Source: an uncultured Acidobacteriota bacterium (GTDB lineage: Bacteria; Acidobacteriota; Blastocatellia; Pyrinomonadales; Pyrinomonadaceae). From it: a DNA stretch of 64,000 nt. Below are positions 8,894 through 17,381 of the stretch, piece after piece. Location: contig CALMAH010000015.1 of the NCBI GenBank assembly GCA_937859595.1, positions 186,001-250,000 of the forward strand, read 5' to 3'. Made by a program: the position numbers and the translations under genes. A model generated the notes under the pieces. It worked only from the letters and a program-made list of their open reading frames with translations. It had not been told where the DNA came from and made no database searches. Position 1 is the stretch's first letter. Each line of letters opens with the position of its first letter.

Positions 8894-9292
8894 ATGGGAA
8901 TCGAGATCAATAGTCTTTGCCCACTTATCCAGGTTTTCAGTATGAGGAGATCGCTTGCTTTTTACCGCGACACTCTTGGGTTCGAAGTTCGCATGGACTC
9001 GGGCGGCGGTGATGATGCGAGCTGGGTCTGGATCGCCCGCGACGGCATCAACCTGATGCTCAACGACCAGTATGAACCGGGCCATGTCCCGCCTGAGTGC
9101 CCGCCCGAACGAGTCAAATGGCATAAAGATACCTGCCTTTATTTTGAATGCCCAGATCCCGATGCCGCCTACGAGTTCCTTCGCTCGAAAGGCATAAAGC
9201 TCGATCCTCCTAAAGACGCCCCGTACGGAATGCGGCAGCTTTACCTGGAAGATCCTGACGGGTATAACATCTGCTTTCAACGGCCTGTTTGA
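8894..9292 (+). CDS. VOC (glyoxalase/bleomycin-resistance) family protein
   Basis: A 132-residue protein with the two beta-alpha-beta-beta-beta modules of the vicinal oxygen chelate fold. 'SLAFYRDTLGFEV' is the usual first-module helix and 'LYLEDPDGYNICF' carries the usual C-terminal Glu metal-ligand region. VOC proteins include glyoxalase I, ring-cleavage dioxygenases and antibiotic-binding proteins; the exact reaction cannot be assigned. It sits 6 bases after the M20 gene and 4 bases before another VOC gene, so the three probably form one transcript. Confidence 0.88.
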   Translation: MGIEINSLCPLIQVFSMRRSLAFYRDTLGFEVRMDSGGGDDASWVWIARDGINLMLNDQYEPGHVPPECPPERVKWHKDTCLYFECPDPDAAYEFLRSKGIKLDPPKDAPYGMRQLYLEDPDGYNICFQRPV

Positions 9293-9296
9293 GGTT

Positions 9297-9677
9297 ATGA
9301 GTATGAAACGAAAGATAGTACACACGCGGCACGTATTGGCGGTTAAGGACCTGGCGGTCTCGGCGGCTTACTTCAAGGAAAAACTGGGATTTGACCTCGA
9401 TTTTACTGTACCCGGATGGGAATTTCTCTCATTCGGCGACTTCAAAGTGATGCTCGGCGAATGCAGAGACGCACTTTGGGCACATGAGACCGGCGACCAC
9501 TCTTACTTCGCTCACGTCCTGGTGGAAAATGTCGACGATGTGTTTGATGAGTTTCGTTCCCGGGGCGCCCGTTTCACCCAACAACCGCCCTCCGACAAAC
9601 CATGGGGCATTCGCGAGTTCGGTGTCGTCACCCCCGACGGGCATCGCATTACCTTCGGAAAAGTGATCGCTAGTTAG
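9297..9677 (+). CDS. VOC family protein
   Basis: A 126-residue VOC-fold protein related to, but clearly different from, its upstream neighbour. The N-terminal 'TRHVLAVKDLAVSAAYFKEK' and the C-terminal 'REFGVVTPDGHRITFG' are family-typical. It resembles the bleomycin-resistance/dioxygenase branch by length and motif order; substrate unknown. Its stop codon abuts directly the stop of the convergent yebC gene (9677/9678). Confidence 0.86.
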   Translation: MSMKRKIVHTRHVLAVKDLAVSAAYFKEKLGFDLDFTVPGWEFLSFGDFKVMLGECRDALWAHETGDHSYFAHVLVENVDDVFDEFRSRGARFTQQPPSDKPWGIREFGVVTPDGHRITFGKVIAS

Positions 9678-10418
9678 TTACTCCATCTCGCTCTCGTCTA
9701 TATCAAAATTCGCATAGACCTTTTGGACGTCGTCGTTATCGTCGAGGGAGTCGTAAAGCTTCATCATTTGCTTGGCGTCGCCGCCCTCGAGTTTGATGTA
9801 GTTTTGAGGGATCATTGAGACCTCGGCGGCTTGCGGCTCGATGCCCGCCGCTTTTACCGCATCATTAACGGCTTCAAAATTATCCGGAGCGGTAAATATC
9901 TCGTATACGTCGCCGTCATCTTTCATATCTTCCGCACCGGCTTCGATGGCGATCTCAAAAAGTTCGTCCTCGCTCTTGGCTACCTTGTCCACAACGATGT
10001 ACCCCTTCTTATCAAACATCCAAGCAACGGACCCAGCCTCGCCAAGATTCCCGCCGTTCTTTGAGAAGATGTGGCGCAGCTCTGCCACAGTTCGATTTCG
10101 ATTGTCCGTCATCGTTTCGATCAAAACAGCAACGCCATTAGGGCCATAGCCCTCGTAGGTGATCTCGTCATACGCCACGCCCTCCAATTCGCCGGTGCCG
10201 CGTTTGATAGCCCGGTCGATGGTATCGTTGGGCATATTCTGCGCCTTGGCGTCGGAGACAGCCTTTCTGAGCCGAGCGTTCGCATCGACATCACCGCTGC
10301 CGCCGGTCCGAGCCGCGACGGTGATCTCCTTTATAAGCTTCGTAAAGATCTTTCCGCGCTTTGCGTCTAATGCGCCCTTTTTGTGCTTTATTGTGTGCCA
10401 CTTGCTGTGTCCTGACAT
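9678..10418 (-). CDS. yebC: YebC/PmpR (TACO1) family protein
   Basis: A 246-residue protein, the standard length of the family. The N-terminus '[20 protein letters not shown]' and the acidic central region with '[13 protein letters not shown]' are diagnostic. Members were first described as DNA-binding regulators (often next to ruvC); more recent work links them to translation through difficult proline stretches. No ruvC gene lies beside it here. It converges with zero spacing on the VOC gene. Confidence 0.96.
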   Translation of the reverse strand: MSGHSKWHTIKHKKGALDAKRGKIFTKLIKEITVAARTGGSGDVDANARLRKAVSDAKAQNMPNDTIDRAIKRGTGELEGVAYDEITYEGYGPNGVAVLIETMTDNRNRTVAELRHIFSKNGGNLGEAGSVAWMFDKKGYIVVDKVAKSEDELFEIAIEAGAEDMKDDGDVYEIFTAPDNFEAVNDAVKAAGIEPQAAEVSMIPQNYIKLEGGDAKQMMKLYDSLDDNDDVQKVYANFDIDESEME

Positions 10419-10608
10419 CGAAACAACCTCAAAGAATAGTAAAAGACAGCATCCTACGGCGGGACCGCCCGATACTTGTCCGCTGAAACTACCGAAAATG
10501 AGAATATATCACGCCGTTTTTTGATCGGAAAACCTCGATAAAAGATTCACATTTTGTTGAGAGATCCTTTACGGCGATTTCACCCCTCCGGAGTTAAATC
10601 ATAAATGT

Positions 10609-10854
10609 ATGAGAAGAAACACGACCGTTATCGTCATATGCGGGCTTTCGGTACTGGCAGACGCCATAGCCTTTCTGCAGACCTTGGGAATGAGGGGTGA
10701 ACTCAGCTGGGGCTTTCTTTCCGCCGCAATGTTTGCAGAGATCACGCTTGCTATGCTGCTCGTCTGGCTCGGGATCGCGCTGTTTCGGAAAACCTATCGT
10801 CGCCAGAAAAAACCCGTCAGCGGCCGAGGGCGTCTAGCAGTTGCCGGGCCGTGA
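10609..10854 (+). CDS. Small membrane protein, unknown
   Basis: An 81-residue protein with two hydrophobic segments (about residues 6-24 and 34-58) and a basic tail. I do not recognise a family. Its 3' end overlaps the convergent yggU gene by 38 bases, which may mean that the last residues are spurious or that the two genes really overlap tail to tail. It has a 190-base upstream gap to yebC, enough for a promoter. Support comes only from the coherent membrane pattern. Confidence 0.5.
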   Translation: MRRNTTVIVICGLSVLADAIAFLQTLGMRGELSWGFLSAAMFAEITLAMLLVWLGIALFRKTYRRQKKPVSGRGRLAVAGP

Positions 10855-11101
10855 GGCCGTAAACGCGTATCGTCTTGGTCCGCGAGGCGGTACCTGATAT
10901 CAGGCCGACATCCGAGCGCGCGACGCCGAGTTTCTTGGCGAGAAACTTCACAAGCTCTTCATTGGCCGCTCCATCCACCGGCGGTGAGGCCACTCTTACC
11001 TTCACCGCCCCGCCTATCTCTCCTGCAATTTCCGTCTTCGAGGCCCTCGGCACGACACGTACCGAAAACTCGACATTTCCCTTGGTTTCTTTGATCTCCA
11101 C
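10817..11101 (-). CDS. yggU: DUF167 / YggU family protein
   Basis: A 94-residue protein of the DUF167 family, with the typical '[11 protein letters not shown]' early motif and the '[20 protein letters not shown]' signature. Its biochemical role is unknown. It is the last gene of a yggS-yggT-yggU series on this strand, a conserved bacterial cluster, with gaps of 37 and 21 bases between the members. Confidence 0.93.
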   Translation of the reverse strand: MEIKETKGNVEFSVRVVPRASKTEIAGEIGGAVKVRVASPPVDGAANEELVKFLAKKLGVARSDVGLISGTASRTKTIRVYGLTARQLLDALGR

Positions 11102-11138
11102 AGATGGTTGAGGTTAATCGCACGTTAGACCGTGGCCC

Positions 11139-11729
11139 TTATCGCACAAAGACGTTCATTACGATAGCCTGCAGAATGAGAATAACTATCAAAACGATCA
11201 TCGCAGAGACGTCAAACATCCCAACGGTCGGTATCCGTTTCTGAACGGGGATCATAATCGGGTCGGTCACTTTTCTGGCAAAGGCGAAAAAGGAATTTGA
11301 AGATGAGACGAACCACTGAGAAACAACACGCACCACGATCAGAATTATCAAGAGGCTCAAAAGCCCGTAAAGAACAAATCCGACGGTTGCGTTGACATTT
11401 CCCGCTGAGACAGAATCCGACAGTCCGTCTATAACAAAAAAAGCGTTGCTGATGATCTGACTGGTGAAATAGGTCAATACAAGCGAGACAAAAATGACCA
11501 GCAGCGGAGCCAGTCTGACATCTACGCGAAATCCCGCAAGAAAACGGGCAGCGGGATAGACCCAGCGTTCCGTGGACTTTCTGATCTTGAACCCGAAACG
11601 CCCAACGGCCCCGAACGGATTGGGGTCCGCATAATTAAAAGCAAGGCGAAGCAGCAAGAAAACCAAAAGGACAAAAAAAGCACCCCACAACACCAGCCTT
11701 AAGATAGGATAAACCGTTTCTGACAGCAT
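11139..11729 (-). CDS. yggT: YggT family membrane protein
   Basis: A 196-residue integral membrane protein with about four transmembrane helices (near residues 8-30, 72-96, 115-140 and 173-194). The 'SFFAFARKVTDPIMIPVQKRIP' stretch after the third helix is the conserved YggT element. YggT proteins have been linked to osmotic tolerance and to positioning of envelope or division machinery, but the mechanism is not settled. It lies between yggS and yggU. Confidence 0.9.
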   Translation of the reverse strand: MLSETVYPILRLVLWGAFFVLLVFLLLRLAFNYADPNPFGAVGRFGFKIRKSTERWVYPAARFLAGFRVDVRLAPLLVIFVSLVLTYFTSQIISNAFFVIDGLSDSVSAGNVNATVGFVLYGLLSLLIILIVVRVVSQWFVSSSNSFFAFARKVTDPIMIPVQKRIPTVGMFDVSAMIVLIVILILQAIVMNVFVR

Positions 11730-11750
11730 ATTTACGAGTCTGGGAGCACT

Positions 11751-12449
11751 CTATTTCCTTTTGCCGAAGATCTCGGTGCCGATACGAACGATCGTGGCAC
11801 CTTCCTCGATGGCAACCTCAAAATCGTGGCTCATGCCCATCGAAAGATGACCATAGCCGCCGAAAAAAGCCCGCTCAGCAGCAAGACGGTCGCGGATGTC
11901 GCGAAGCCGAATGAAATAAGAGCGTGTTCCTTCCGGATCTTCCACAAAAGGCGGTAACACCATCAATCCCTCGAAGCGCACGCGTTCACAACGTTTAAGC
12001 GCCTCGACCACCAATTGCAGTTGCGTTTCCGGAACGCCAGATTTAGATGCCTCGCCGGCAAGGTCAACCTGTACCAGAACGGGCAAGGCCCTGCGTCCCT
12101 CCTCAACACAGATCCGCTCAAGCCGATGAACAAGTTCGGGCGAATCGATGGAGTGGATAGCGTCGAAAAGCTGTACGGCGCGCCTCGCCTTGTTCTTTTG
12201 CAGATGGCCAACAAGGTGCCACGATGCCGCCGGACGGCCGATCGCGGCTATCTTCTCTTCCGCTTCCTGAACCTTGTTCTCACCGAGTGCGATAACGCGG
12301 GCCTCGAGGGCCTTTTTCATAATTCTCGGGCCGTGACCTTTTGTAACGGCGACAAGTGTTATCTCTGCGGGGTCCCTCCCGACGCGCTTTGCTGCCAAAG
12401 TGATGCGTCTGCGGACCTGCTTGATGTTCTCCTTTATGTCGATGGGCAC
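11751..12449 (-). CDS. yggS: YggS/PLPBP family pyridoxal phosphate homeostasis protein
   Basis: A 232-residue alanine-racemase-fold protein that binds pyridoxal 5'-phosphate without known enzymatic activity and helps keep PLP and amino-acid pools balanced. The PLP lysine is in 'TLVAVTKGHGP' (about residue 36) and 'WHLVGHLQKNKARRAV' and 'GLMVLPPF' are the standard motifs. The start is GTG (12449-12447); the encoded PIDIKENI is a normal N-terminus for the family. First gene of the yggS-yggT-yggU series, just upstream of the oppositely oriented tRNA-Leu. Confidence 0.95.
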   Translation of the reverse strand: MPIDIKENIKQVRRRITLAAKRVGRDPAEITLVAVTKGHGPRIMKKALEARVIALGENKVQEAEEKIAAIGRPAASWHLVGHLQKNKARRAVQLFDAIHSIDSPELVHRLERICVEEGRRALPVLVQVDLAGEASKSGVPETQLQLVVEALKRCERVRFEGLMVLPPFVEDPEGTRSYFIRLRDIRDRLAAERAFFGGYGHLSMGMSHDFEVAIEEGATIVRIGTEIFGKRK

Positions 12450-12482
12450 TACTCAAGAATATAGCAAATCCGGCCACCAATC

Positions 12483-12511
12483 TTGAATTTCGCAGGGTGA
12501 ATTAGTATTCT
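12483..12511 (+). promoter_or_regulatory. Sigma-70-type promoter of tRNA-Leu
   Basis: TTGAAT (12483-12488) and TATTCT (12506-12511) are separated by exactly 17 bases and end 15 bases before the tRNA. Match to the vegetative consensus is by eye. Confidence 0.65.
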
Positions 12512-12526
12512 CATTGTTCGCCCCGT

Positions 12527-12613
12527 GCGGACGTGGCGGAACTGGTAGACGCGCAGGTCTCAGAAGCCTGTTCCCGCAAGGGAGTGGAAGTTCGATTCTT
12601 CTCGTCCGCACCA
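12527..12613 (+). tRNA. tRNA-Leu (anticodon CAG)
   Basis: An 87-base class II tRNA including an encoded CCA end. The acceptor stem GCGGACG pairs with CGTCCGC, the discriminator is A, the anticodon loop CTCAGAA gives anticodon CAG (codon CUG), and the variable arm is long (CCC..GGG stem) as expected for leucine. The T arm carries GTTCGATTC. Confidence 0.96.
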
Positions 12614-12622
12614 AACAGATTA

Positions 12623-12697
12623 AAAACCCGCATGCTAGAAGATTCACGAATTGCGATCTGTATTTGTGAATTTCAAGTTGACTGCGGGTTTTCTTTT
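12623..12697 (+). terminator. Long terminator-like hairpin downstream of tRNA-Leu
   Basis: AAAACCCGCA (12623-12632) pairs perfectly with TGCGGGTTTT (12683-12692), followed by CTTTT. The 50-base loop contains a second stem (ATTCAC with GTGAAT). It can end the tRNA transcript, but the loop is much longer than in a usual intrinsic terminator, so a small structured RNA is also possible. Confidence 0.6.
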
Positions 12698-12748
12698 CCC
12701 GAGGATCGCCCCGACAGGTTAAGCTAATACGGTTCGAATTGGCAGCGG

Positions 12749-13237
12749 CTAATCCACAGCCTTTCTAAAACATGTTTCGCTGCCATTCTCCGAGAGACAG
12801 AGCAACTCGGCTCCGTATTCGTCTGTTCTTATCTCGAAATCGAGCGACTTTTTCACCGGCACTTTTGTCTGCTGCCGATTCCCGCCTTTGGCACATGAAT
12901 TGGTGCTTTTCCAAAGATCGCGGGACGGGCTAAGCTGTATCTCGGAACCGACAACGGTGTATCTTCCTGTTATCTGATTGAACAGAGTTGTCGTGCAGTT
13001 ATACATTGTGGACTGCATATATCCGGTGAATTCGTAGTTGCCATTAGAAAGGAAGCGGTAGGTAAAGACGCTTCCGCGGCCAGGGGTTGTCGAACCTGTA
13101 ACGCGGTCCTTATACTGGACAGAACCCACGCTCCCGTTCTTCCATTCGCCGACAACCGGGTCTGACTGTGCGAACACCGCCCCGGCCAGCAGAATACTCA
13201 AAAATGATAGCGTTACGACCTTTGCTGCATAATTCAT
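12749..13237 (-). CDS. Secreted hypothetical protein, lipocalin-like pattern
   Basis: A 162-residue protein with a clear signal peptide (MNYAAKVVTLSFLSILLAG, cleavage near VFA-Q). The mature part begins 'DPVVGEWKNGS' and alternates short beta strands ('YRFLSNGNYEFTGYM', 'GRYTVVGSEIQLSPS'), a pattern common in small lipocalin-like secreted proteins. Four cysteines may form disulfides. I recognise no specific family. It is divergent from gdh with a 170-base gap. Confidence 0.72.
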   Translation of the reverse strand: MNYAAKVVTLSFLSILLAGAVFAQSDPVVGEWKNGSVGSVQYKDRVTGSTTPGRGSVFTYRFLSNGNYEFTGYMQSTMYNCTTTLFNQITGRYTVVGSEIQLSPSRDLWKSTNSCAKGGNRQQTKVPVKKSLDFEIRTDEYGAELLCLSENGSETCFRKAVD

Positions 13238-13407
13238 ATCAAAGTCTCTCCATACAAAATGATCTCGTGAGATATCCTCTCTCCGACATAGAAACGCGTA
13301 AACGAAAGAGTAGGCAGATCACGCAATGGGGTATCATTCGCAAATGGCCGTGGAATTGTGGTTTAATACCGTTCCGAAACCGATAGAAAAACGAAGGAGT
13401 CCAGTAA

Positions 13408-14826
13408 ATGAGTTCCGATGAACAAGGCAAGAGCTTTCTTGCAAGCGTCGACCACTATTTCAACAAGGCCGCAGCACTGACCGATCATCCCGCGGGGCTG
13501 CTAAATCAGATCAGGGTCTGCAACAGTCTCTATGCGTTCCGGTTCCCGATAAGGACCGACGATGGCTATGAGGTGATAAAGGCCTGGCGTGCGCAGCACA
13601 GCCATCACAAGCTTCCCGTAAAGGGCGGGATCAGATATTCGGAAGATGCGAATGAAGCGGAGGTGATCGCTCTAGCGTCGCTGATGACATACAAGTGTGC
13701 CATCGTTGACGTCCCGTTCGGCGGAGCAAAGGGCGCCATAAAGGTGAATGCAAAAAACTACTCGGACGAGCAACTGCAACGGATAACCCGCCGATATACT
13801 GCCGAGTTGATAAAAAAGAATTTCATAGGCCCCGCGCTGGATGTGCCCGCGCCCGACTATGGTACGGGAGCACGCGAGATGGCGTGGATCGCCGACACGT
13901 ATCTTGCCTTTCATCCTGAACAGATAGACGCCCTCGGGTGTGTAACCGGGAAATCGGTGGGGCAGGGCGGCATACGCGGAAGGAAAGAGGCCACCGGCCT
14001 AGGCGTCTTTTATGGGACAAGGGAACTTTGTGACAACGCGGAGGACATGGCCATGATCGGCCTGGATCGCGGCATAGAGGGGAAGAAGTTCGTGGTCCAG
14101 GGGCTTGGCAACGTGGGCTATCACGCGGCAAAGTTCTTTACCGAGAGCGGAGCGAAATTGATCGGCGTGTCTGAATATGAAGGTGCGATCTACTCGCCGG
14201 ATGGCATAGACCTCAATAAGCTGATGGACCACCGAAAGGAAACGGGTTCGATATTGGATCTTCCCGGAGCTGTCAACTTGCCCAGCCGTGATGCGGGACT
14301 CGAGCTTGAATGTGACATCCTGATACCGGCCGCTTTAGAAAATCAAATAACAGACAAGAACGCTCCGCAGATAAAAGCAAAGATAGTTGTCGAGGCCGCT
14401 AACGGGCCGGTTACCGCGGCGGCCGAACCGATACTTCAACAGAAGGGCATAATTGTTCTTCCGGACGTCTACATCAATGCAGGCGGCGTGACCGTTTCTT
14501 ATTTCGAATGGCTGAAAAACCTGTCGAGGGTCCGATTCGGTCGGATCGGCAAGCGGTTTGAGCAGGCAGCCTTTGATCGGATATTGAATCTCGTTGAAAA
14601 AGAGACGGGCAGGACGCTTACCGCGGAGGAACGGAGCATGGCGGCGAGGGGCGCGGACGAGACTGACCTGGTCTATTCAGGACTGGAAGAGACGATGATC
14701 GACGCACTAAACCAGATCCGCGAGCTTTCAAAAAGCCGTGGAATAGAGGATCTTCGGACCGCGGCCTTCCTGAACGCCATAGACAAGGTGGCAGTCAGCT
14801 ATATGGAGTTGGGAATTTTCCCCTAG
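13408..14826 (+). CDS. gdhA: Glu/Leu/Phe/Val dehydrogenase (probable glutamate dehydrogenase)
   Basis: A 472-residue amino-acid dehydrogenase that interconverts L-glutamate with 2-oxoglutarate and ammonia using NAD(P). The substrate-binding part shows '[15 protein letters not shown]' and the catalytic lysine region '[12 protein letters not shown]' (about residues 106-117); the nucleotide-binding fold shows '[16 protein letters not shown]' at about residues 231-246. A good ribosome binding site (GAAGGAG, 8-9 bases upstream) fixes the ATG. The length is slightly above the usual 410-450 of the hexameric family. Its stop is 10 bases from the convergent phosphomannomutase gene. Confidence 0.94.
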   Translation: MSSDEQGKSFLASVDHYFNKAAALTDHPAGLLNQIRVCNSLYAFRFPIRTDDGYEVIKAWRAQHSHHKLPVKGGIRYSEDANEAEVIALASLMTYKCAIVDVPFGGAKGAIKVNAKNYSDEQLQRITRRYTAELIKKNFIGPALDVPAPDYGTGAREMAWIADTYLAFHPEQIDALGCVTGKSVGQGGIRGRKEATGLGVFYGTRELCDNAEDMAMIGLDRGIEGKKFVVQGLGNVGYHAAKFFTESGAKLIGVSEYEGAIYSPDGIDLNKLMDHRKETGSILDLPGAVNLPSRDAGLELECDILIPAALENQITDKNAPQIKAKIVVEAANGPVTAAAEPILQQKGIIVLPDVYINAGGVTVSYFEWLKNLSRVRFGRIGKRFEQAAFDRILNLVEKETGRTLTAEERSMAARGADETDLVYSGLEETMIDALNQIRELSKSRGIEDLRTAAFLNAIDKVAVSYMELGIFP

Positions 14827-14835
14827 CGGCGGCGG

Positions 14836-16203
14836 TCAAACGGCAGGCGGGGTCGATCCGATCATCTCGGCCACCTTTGCCTCGACATTTTGCCGGATAG
14901 TAGTGAGGTTTTCCTCAGAATCGGCCTCGAAACGGAGGACGAGCATCGCCTGTGTATTTGAAGCACGAACGAGGCCCCAGCCATTCTCGAAAAGGATCCT
15001 TGCGCCGTCGATGGTGATGACCTCGTGCTCGCGAGAATATTCATCGGAAATGCGCCTGACCACTTCAAATTTGGTCTCGTCCGGACATTCGATGCGGATC
15101 TCAGGCGTAGAGAAAGACGGCGGCAGATCTGCCAGCATCTCCGATAGTGGCTTATCGGCCCGTGACAGCATTTCCATGACCCTGGCGCCGGCATAGGCCG
15201 CATCGTCAAAGCCAAAAAAGCGATCGGCGAAAAAGACGTGGCCGCTCATCTCGCCCGCCAGCGCGGCATCGGTCTCCTTCATCTTTGCCTTGATAAGCGA
15301 ATGGCCGGCCTTCCACATTATCGGATTGCCGCCCTTCTGCATTATGTCGTCAAAAAGCCGCTGAGAACACTTTACCTCAGCGATGATAGTGGAACCTGGC
15401 TTTTCGAGAAGCACTGCACGAGAGAGAAGCACCATCAACTCATCTCCCCAAAGAATGCGGCCCTTTTCATCTACGACGCCTATACGATCCGCGTCGCCGT
15501 CAAATGCGATGCCGAGATCGGCTTCGAATTCGACGACCGAGCGGACAAGGTCTGCCATGTTCTCCTCGACGGTCGGATCCGGGTGATGATTTGGGAAGGT
15601 AGAGTCGGGCTTTGAGTATAGCTCGATAAGGTCGATACCGAGAACCTGATATATCGGCACGGCCGTCACGGCGCCCATCCCGTTACCGCTGTCGATGACC
15701 ACCTTTAGTTTGCGGTCGCCCATTTTGATGTTTGACACGACATCCAGGCAATATGCGTTCAGATGATTCTCTTCGGAAATGCTGCCGGTACCCTCCGCAA
15801 ATTTGCCCGCGTCGGCTATCTCGCGTATTTCCTGGATCTGCGAACCAAAGAGCGTAGCCTTGCCGAGACAGATCTTGAAGCCGTTATGGTCAGGAGGATT
15901 GTGGGAACCGGTGATCATCAGGCCGCCATCGACATCTTTGGTGTAAACCGCATGGTAGAGCATCGGCGTAGGCACCATACCGATCGATAGCACGTCGCAT
16001 CCCGAGGCATTCAGCCCGGCGGCCATCAGATCGCGAAATCGAGTGGAGCTTTCGCGGGCGTCATAACCGATCACGAGCCTCGTTGCCGAATTATTGACAA
16101 AAAATGTGCCGATCGCGCGTGCAAGCTTACTTACGGTCACGTCCGTAAGATGTTCGCCCACGATGCCGCGAATATCATATTCCCTGAAGATGTTTGGATT
16201 CAT
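14836..16203 (-). CDS. Phosphomannomutase/phosphoglucomutase
   Basis: About 455 residues of the alpha-D-phosphohexomutase family, which moves phosphate between C6 and C1 of mannose or glucose to feed nucleotide-sugar and exopolysaccharide synthesis. The phosphoserine loop 'MITGSHNPPDHNGFK', the metal loop 'FDGDADRIGVVDEKG' and the sugar loop 'GEMSGHVFF' are all present. I chose ATG 16203 because the family begins 'NIFREYDIRGIVG'; an upstream GTG at 16248 would add 15 unrelated residues. AlgC/ManB-type dual specificity is inferred from the overall motif set. Confidence 0.94.
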   Translation of the reverse strand: MNPNIFREYDIRGIVGEHLTDVTVSKLARAIGTFFVNNSATRLVIGYDARESSTRFRDLMAAGLNASGCDVLSIGMVPTPMLYHAVYTKDVDGGLMITGSHNPPDHNGFKICLGKATLFGSQIQEIREIADAGKFAEGTGSISEENHLNAYCLDVVSNIKMGDRKLKVVIDSGNGMGAVTAVPIYQVLGIDLIELYSKPDSTFPNHHPDPTVEENMADLVRSVVEFEADLGIAFDGDADRIGVVDEKGRILWGDELMVLLSRAVLLEKPGSTIIAEVKCSQRLFDDIMQKGGNPIMWKAGHSLIKAKMKETDAALAGEMSGHVFFADRFFGFDDAAYAGARVMEMLSRADKPLSEMLADLPPSFSTPEIRIECPDETKFEVVRRISDEYSREHEVITIDGARILFENGWGLVRASNTQAMLVLRFEADSEENLTTIRQNVEAKVAEMIGSTPPAV

Positions 16204-16280
16204 TGTGATTATGTCCTGCTGACAAGCTGCTAAGCCGTTAGATCTCACCGCGTCTTCTCGGCTGAAATGCCGTAATTTGA

Positions 16281-16336
16281 TATACTCAAGCGTTTGATGC
16301 CGGACAACATCCTAAACCGGGCCGGCATCTTATTTT
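16281..16336 (+). promoter_or_regulatory. Leader with TATACT box and terminator-like hairpin upstream of VWA gene
   Basis: A TATACT hexamer (16281-16286) is followed by GATGCCGG (16296-16303), an 18-base loop, CCGGCATC (16322-16329) and TTATTTT. This is the form of an intrinsic terminator, pointing into the VWA gene that starts 32 bases later. It may act as an attenuator or end a very short RNA. No good -35 box is visible. Confidence 0.45.
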
Positions 16337-16367
16337 CCGACTCTCGTTTCATGATACCAACTGTTAT

Positions 16368-17345
16368 ATGAAGTTGAAATTCAGAATAGCTTTGTTGTTT
16401 GTTGTGGGCTGGTCCATCGTGGTCGGGGGCGAAACCGCAGCACAGGTGCCCACCGCGACCCCGCCCGAGCCTGCCGATGCCGTTAGGACGTTTGAGGTAA
16501 GGCTGCCGGTTACGGTAACACATCGAAGAGATCTCGTTTCCGGTTTGCAGCGGGGTGATTTTGCGGTCTTTGAGGATGGCGTACAGCAAGAGATCACTTT
16601 TTTCAGCGACGAGAAGACGAATCCGCCCGTTTTCGTGGGTGTACTAATGGACACTTCTGCTTCAACTGTTGGGAAACTTGGGTTTTCCAAGGAAGCAGCC
16701 AGAAACTTCCTTTACACGGTGGTCCAACTCCGAAAAGATCAGGCCGCCTTCATGACGTTTGACCATGAAGTAGTCCTGCATCAGGATTTCACGGACCGTC
16801 TGGATCGGCTTGACCGTTCCGTTACCGGAATAAACAGGACCGGTTCTCACACATCGCTTTACGATGCGATCTGGCAATTTGCGGATGAGAAGCTCAGAAA
16901 CGCTCCTGGCCGGCGAGTGATAGTGCTGATAACGGACGGCGATGACACATTTAGCCGGGCAACTTTGGCGGACGCCATAGATATAGCTCAGCGAACAGAG
17001 ACCACGATCTTTGGCATATCGACCAAAGCGGGGTTTCTGGGCACTGTGCCGGGGGTACAGGCGGGGACTGTAAGAAACCGGGCTGACCGTGACCTCGAAC
17101 GGCTGTGTGAGGCGACGGGAGGGCAGGCATTCTATTCGGGCGATATGCTTGAACTTGAGAGGTCCTTTAAGCGGATATCCGATGAGCTAAGGACGCAGTA
17201 CATAATCACCTACCGGCCGGCTAATCAGGAGTATGACGGCCGTGAAAGAAAGGTAGAGGTGAGGTTTACGGATCCTTCAAGGTTCAGGAATCACACGATA
17301 AGGACAAAGACCAGCTATCGGGCGATCAGGGACAGCCTGCGATAA
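16368..17345 (+). CDS. VWA domain-containing secreted protein (acidobacterial VWFA-related)
   Basis: A 325-residue protein with a signal peptide (to about residue 26) and one von Willebrand factor A domain from about residue 85. The metal-ion-dependent adhesion site is intact: DTSAS at the first strand ('GVLMDTSASTVGKL') and 'VLITDGDDTFSR'. The N-terminal 'VRLPVTVTHRRDLVSGLQRGDFAVFEDGVQQEIT' region is the part that marks the VWFA-related family common in Acidobacteriota. Likely an envelope protein that binds other proteins or matrix. It precedes a paralogue by 36 bases. Confidence 0.9.
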   Translation: MKLKFRIALLFVVGWSIVVGGETAAQVPTATPPEPADAVRTFEVRLPVTVTHRRDLVSGLQRGDFAVFEDGVQQEITFFSDEKTNPPVFVGVLMDTSASTVGKLGFSKEAARNFLYTVVQLRKDQAAFMTFDHEVVLHQDFTDRLDRLDRSVTGINRTGSHTSLYDAIWQFADEKLRNAPGRRVIVLITDGDDTFSRATLADAIDIAQRTETTIFGISTKAGFLGTVPGVQAGTVRNRADRDLERLCEATGGQAFYSGDMLELERSFKRISDELRTQYIITYRPANQEYDGRERKVEVRFTDPSRFRNHTIRTKTSYRAIRDSLR

Positions 17346-17381
17346 GAAAAGGTTCGGACGACCTGTGCCAAAGAGGGATAT

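Noticed and set aside
12533-12727. 64-codon frame across tRNA-Leu
   Set aside because: It reads through the tRNA and its terminator hairpin, so it cannot be a real protein.
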